The notes under the pieces: generated by a model | Database searches by the model: none | What the model saw: only the letters and a program-made list of their open reading frames with translations | What the model was told of the DNA's origin: nothing | Shown here: piece after piece, positions 59,101-64,000 of the stretch | Layout of the letters: each line of letters begins with the position of its first letter | Numbering within the stretch: position 1 is the stretch's first letter | Source of the DNA: Rotaria socialis | Taxonomy: Eukaryota; Rotifera; Eurotatoria; Philodinida; Philodinidae | DNA: 64,000 nt | Reading direction: 5' to 3' | Assembly (NCBI GenBank): GCA_905331475.1 | Contig: CAJNYU010000325.1 | Span: 1 to 64,000 of the forward strand | Made by a program: the position numbers and the translations under genes

Positions 59101-62100
59101 AAGTTAAACATAGTTCTCCCAGGATAAAAAAAATAGTCTTTCTATGAATAGAATGTCCACGCTTTTATGTCTTTCACGAGGTCTTTCCATTATTTCGTAA
59201 CTACTGATATTACGATTAGGACTCTTATTATAAATTATTTCATCATGTATCTATAGAAAACTTATTTTTCACTGTCTAGGAGCAAACCATAGAACAAAGT
59301 GAAATACAACCTTAAATTTTGTAATATAATGCAATAAAATTGATGATTTATCAAAAAATATGCAATCTTGACTTTTACTCTTAATTCCTTACGGCCAATT
59401 TAATTTATTTCAAACTTAGATTTATGATTAATCCTTTCAACGGGTTCTACCCAATTAGCTTATAATCGTTAGATTTTTTGTAAATTTGATATCGAAAATT
59501 TTCAAAATAAAGATCCAAAAACTACAGACGATACTTTAAAAATTCTCCTTAAAGTTGACTTATCATACTCACCAATGCCACTAGTTGGTTCATCCAAAAT
59601 CAATACCTAAAATAGTTCGTTGGGTTAAATTACTTCTCATACTCACGCAAAATATGTATCTACCTTCGAATCACCAACTAATGAAATGCCAATCGATAAC
59701 CGACGTTTCATACCACCGGACAAATTCTTTGCCCATGTATGTTGGTGATCAACAAGTCCAATAAGATCAAGAATATAATCAATAGATTGGTTCACATCTT
59801 TTCGTCTTATTTGACGCATCTACGAAAACATGACTGAATTAAAGCTAGCACGATTTATGATTCGATAATGAGGTACCTCTGAGACTAGTGTTAAATGTTC
59901 TCTAACAGTTAATTGATCGTAGAGAATATCTAAAAAGAAAAATTCTTTGTCAAAAGACTGCGTCTGCTAAGGATTATCAGTTTTACCATATTGTGGACAG
60001 AAACCAATCATTTTTCGAACTTCTTGAATATTGATTTGGCCATCCAACCCTTCGACAGTAATAGAACCCGACGTCGGCTGAAGCATACCTAGATTCAAAT
60101 TAAAAATAGCACTGAGGAAATGATAACATAATGTATAATTCTAGATCAACAGTTTCTTGATAGAGAACATTGTTTTGGTAATATACTTTCAACGTAATTC
60201 ATAATCATATCTTGTTATAGATACGATAAAGCTCCTCGTAACAAATCAGCTCCGTCCTATTTTCAGTCTACTTTAGGAAATGGTTGAACTTTTGTTTTAC
60301 TTAAATACGTACCAACGAGAATGAAAGTAGTGGTTGTTTTGCCTGCACCATTGTGTCCAAGTAATGAAAACACTTCTCCATTATAAAAATCGAGTGATAG
60401 ATTCTTAACAGCGTCTAATTTACCGAATTTCTAAATATCAATGAATTGAAATCTAATCAACTAGTGAACTTATCACATATCTTACCTTTGTCATATTATG
60501 AATACTTAAAATAGGTAACTTTGCACGGGCAAGAGCATTGGATTCAATCCAATGATTTTTTTCAATAATCGGCTCATTTTTTCTTTGAGTCTTGCTAATA
60601 TTTATGTGTTGAATACAAGATGATGATCGTGATTTCCAATAGCCTATTTTACATAGATAATTCCATGGTTGAGATATGCCGAATGAACCTGGATTGATAC
60701 GTTCAATATAAATAGCCAGAAGCATGTAGATAATAGAATAGACAAGCATCAAAAGCAGACAAATGCCAATATAAAGTGGATATGTAAACAGATTCGAATA
60801 GAGTTCAGAGTATGTTATTGTTGCCACTGAAGAAAAAGAGACCAATACGATCGTTATTTATACATTGATATAAGAATTTTGTCTATTTCGATAGGAAAAT
60901 ATGAAATAACGTTATACAATATTCTCACTGCAGTTTTAATCGTAAACTTATTTTGGCTATGCAACTAATTATCGATTTTTTGTTTTACTTATCTGTCTAA
61001 TGCAACACCAAGAAGCATCGACCGATAAAAATATTCTAATGCGAACTCAAAAAGAATGAAAACTCTAATTTATTAAAATTAAGAACATGTCGCGTTAATG
61101 AAGTTTGGCCATTGCTAATCCAAAATATTTTTCATTAGTACAGTTTATCTACTTCCAAGAATTCCTCGTGGTTTTAACGTAGATTGTTATTTTGCATTAC
61201 AGTGACATTTTTGTTATCGGATATCTCACAACATAAATTTCCGAATCAAGAAAATATCTACGCTTGGATTCTAATCATATCCTAGTGAACATAAATCAAA
61301 ATTAATTAGATCGCTGATCGTATAGCAAACTGCTATCAACATTCAAGTAAACGTGTACTACTTGTATGAAGTGAAAATAGTTTCTTTATGGATAAAATTA
61401 ATAAAATTTGTTTCCGCATAGTTTCGATCATTAAATAGGCGCACGAATAAGTTTTTACTTACCACATTTACGTTCATATTGTAGAAGAACTTGAACACAT
61501 ATCATTATTCCAATGTTTGGAAAAAAACACAACACATAAAGAACACCAACCGGTAGACTCGTATAGAAATCGACAAATGTAAAAAACCATAAGATAAATC
61601 CGACAATTTTCGCCAATAGAGCTAAATCAAACAAAATAATTAATTATACAATAGAATATTGGCATCAAATGAGACTGAGAAATGATCAATTCAATCACAT
61701 TAAACTCATGATTAAAAATCGGAGATCTTAGTTTCTAATTAGTATGCATGATAGTTGGTATCGAGATCAAACTGAATACTTACAACGCTTGAAGAATTGG
61801 CTAAAGAAAACCGTAAATGCTGACACTTGGATTGAATAGACAAATAGAATGGTCCAAGTCAGTGTCCAATGTGTTTTATTAAACAACGCTTTGGAGATGC
61901 TTTCTGACTGTAGCTTTGAACTCGGGAAAACCAATACGCTGAAACCAGTCACAACACCAGTCATTACAAAATAAATGCACATTGATCGACTGAACCAAAC
62001 TAAATTGTTCACCCAAGTACGAAGACCATAGATACACAAATATTCCTGAGAGCATATGCAACAAAATGGATTGTATTCTAGATTTTTTTATTCAAAACTT

Positions 62101-64000
62101 ACTTTTGTCTTATTTGCTCGCTCTTCTACAATATAACCAACGGTTATAATGAATGTTATGGAGTATATAATTGAGAAGAAGACTGCAGCAAAAAAGCTAT
62201 AAATTGTATAGAGTTGATCGATATCAACAGCGCGACAGCCGAAATGATTGAAAATGATCTAATATGATGTGCGCTTTGCTTTTTATATAAACCACAAGTA
62301 ATTCGTTGAACTTACAGTCGGTATTTTTAAATCTAGAGTAAAGTTCGTTGCATATGCAATGATTGACGTATCAATCCCAAACTGAAGGCCAAGGAATTGA
62401 TAGACGTAGTTCACTAGCACGTTAGTATCTAAACATATAAAACAAATATGAATACTGATTTCTACAAAAGAAAAGTTTAAAAAGTGATAGCCTAATTAAG
62501 TATTAAGAAACACGTGCTTTACTTTGTTTGGTATCGCAGACAAAGCTACTAGTACATATATTATATCGAAATTGCTGGCAGGACTTGATATTTTTAATTG
62601 ATATATTATTGAATACTCTTTTTTTTTCTAATCATAACGCTATTTATTTTAAGCCGAAGACCGATCAGCTGCTTTAGTCACAAGCAAACCCTAGAAAATG
62701 TTATTAGAGCAAAAGGTAGTTTTTTGCTACATTCACCATAGTCAGTGATAATGAATTCGAAAAGAACATGACTCTGACTCTTGTAAATTGCTCGCAAGAC
62801 TGATATTAGGTTGAATATGTCAATTTTCTGATTAAATACTCTACGATTCACAAATAAACGTCTTTCAAAAACAAATATATAAGTTGAATGTACTTTGACA
62901 GAAATCTTCTGGGGCGCGCTTCGTACGAATTACACTGTCGAGAAGCTTGATATGATTAACACGATAATAATAAAGATCATTCCTACAATTAGTTATGGTA
63001 AACAATGAAATAACATAGAAATCATATGCAATAACGTACTCCTGCATGCGTAAAGTATATTGAACTTGATCTGGCATTGTCGATTGATTTACGCACGAAT
63101 CCATGTTTGTAAAAATAATGTAAGCATGAACTGCTAGTAGATCCGTATTTGATAACGACGAAAAACTTTCTGGCGATCTAGGCATCACTGAATAAACAGA
63201 AATAAAGCATACAATGAATTTGCACTAGAAGTTCGAATAGGACATTGTTGATATGCGAACAGTATCCATTATTAAATAATTTTCATTGCACTCTATTAGA
63301 ATTTAACCACTGATAATCACTGAATACACTCTACTAGTTTTACCATCGCAATGAGTCGTTGAGTTTGATCTATTTACTCTCTTACAGAATATGATCATCA
63401 ATCAATGAAAAATACGTAGATCGCTATTTTTTTCATAGCGAAATTCTAATAGTTTCCATATGCACCAGTACAAGAGATAAGCGTGAAGTTTAAAAATTCT
63501 CATTTTCATTCATTTTTTTAAAATGAACTTTTCTAGTGAAAAGTATTTTGGCATATGTAGACATACGTATATTGATCAATCCAAGTCATCTTACACAAAC
63601 ATGGAAGAGATTAAAAGTCAAGTTAACTGTACATACTTGTAAGAGGAAAGTATCTATTAACGGCATGTAGTCCAGTTACTGCATTGTTCACGATTGTTGA
63701 TGTACAAGGATTTGCTGCAAACGTAAGCGTTATTCGAAAAGAGTGAAGCGTAATCGAAAACATTTTAAATGAAGTATGTGAAAACTTACAGGGATGGTAA
63801 TAGACCACATTATGCATTGAATTATTAAGTATCATTGCAAGTTGTGGACTAAAACGGTCTATTTGAAAGCTTGGCATGTGGCGACGATCAAGAATACATC
63901 GCATGCCAAGAAGCAGGCCTATAAATGAGTAAGCAATAAGTATTTCAGCGATTGTTTGCCCTCGTTTTCGCAGAGTTGTAAAGAGCATCTTGATGAACAA
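53198..64000 (-). CDS. ABCA-type full-length lipid transporter (5' end beyond window)
   Basis: About 28 exons splice in continuous frame (about 1,755 codons in the window), many with 57-nt introns. Main exons: 64000-63791, 63714-63637, 63187-63040, 62982-62894, 62428-62316, 62258-62103, 62045-61784, 61621-61463, 60826-60486, 60430-60313, 60088-59987, 59929-59877, 59819-59664, 59606-59573, 59082-58903, 58841-58592, 58036-57945, 57878-57007, 56464-55814, 55742-55544, 55485-55382, 55327-55239, 54408-54307, 54249-54168, 53993-53905, 53854-53826, 53760-53596, 53544-53198. NBD1 has Walker [13 protein letters not shown], signature [12 protein letters not shown] and Walker [16 protein letters not shown]2 has [38 protein letters not shown] and [10 protein letters not shown]. 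Two six-helix membrane halves, large extracellular loops and an acidic linker ([13 protein letters not shown]) complete the ABCA3-like layout. The role is ATP-driven phospholipid or sterol movement across membranes. Both catalytic sites look intact. Confidence 0.93.

Noticed and set aside
1..64000. tRNA, rRNA and other structural RNA genes
   Set aside because: I saw no convincing cloverleaf with A/B box pairs or rRNA core sequence by eye; a tRNAscan-SE/Infernal run would be decisive.

Overview
This is AT-rich eukaryotic DNA, with spliced genes, GT-AG introns mostly 50-70 nt long (57 nt recurs), AATAAA-type 3' ends and TATA boxes. The gene content points to a bdelloid rotifer such as Rotaria or Adineta: a rhodopsin-family GPCR, an ADP-ribosyltransferase/leucine-rich-repeat protein, related F-box proteins, a bacterial-type D-amino-acid dehydrogenase, a sialidase, a PARP-like relic and many small DNA transposons. 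The species assignment is inference from gene content; no rRNA or mitochondrial marker is present.

Layout. 1-15.6 kb is sparse: a degenerate ACTAGTC repeat array, the 3' exon of a secreted/ectodomain gene, a two-exon membrane-anchored esterase and a single-exon GPCR. 15.6-17.2 kb holds two divergent small secreted-protein genes. One is Cys-rich; the other has tandemly duplicated mini-exons coding for near-identical peptides. 17.6-19.5 kb is a cluster of nested non-autonomous DNA elements: a foldback element, then a hAT-type MITE with a perfect 8-bp target duplication lying inside another inverted-repeat element.

20-35 kb carries, in order, a six-exon FAD D-amino-acid dehydrogenase, a short unrecognised gene broken by a stop codon, a secreted sialidase with an altered active-site motif, a convergent ART-LRR gene with degraded catalytic motifs, a small foldback element and a C2-domain gene. 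36-44 kb has two paralogous F-box genes on the same strand. Between them lie a decayed PARP-family gene and a 200-bp MITE with perfect 20-bp inverted repeats and a 10-bp tandem array inside.

46-52 kb contains a Thr/Ser-rich single-pass membrane protein, a dead mariner element (1290 bp, TA-flanked) and a seven-exon type II membrane ectodomain gene with an in-frame TGA and a probable GC-AG intron. 53-64 kb is filled by one large ABCA-type lipid transporter gene of about 28 exons on the minus strand, whose 5' end lies just beyond the window.

Exon boundaries below were derived by hand from splice signals and reading-frame continuity, with no transcript evidence. Coordinates for minus-strand exons are given in transcription order.
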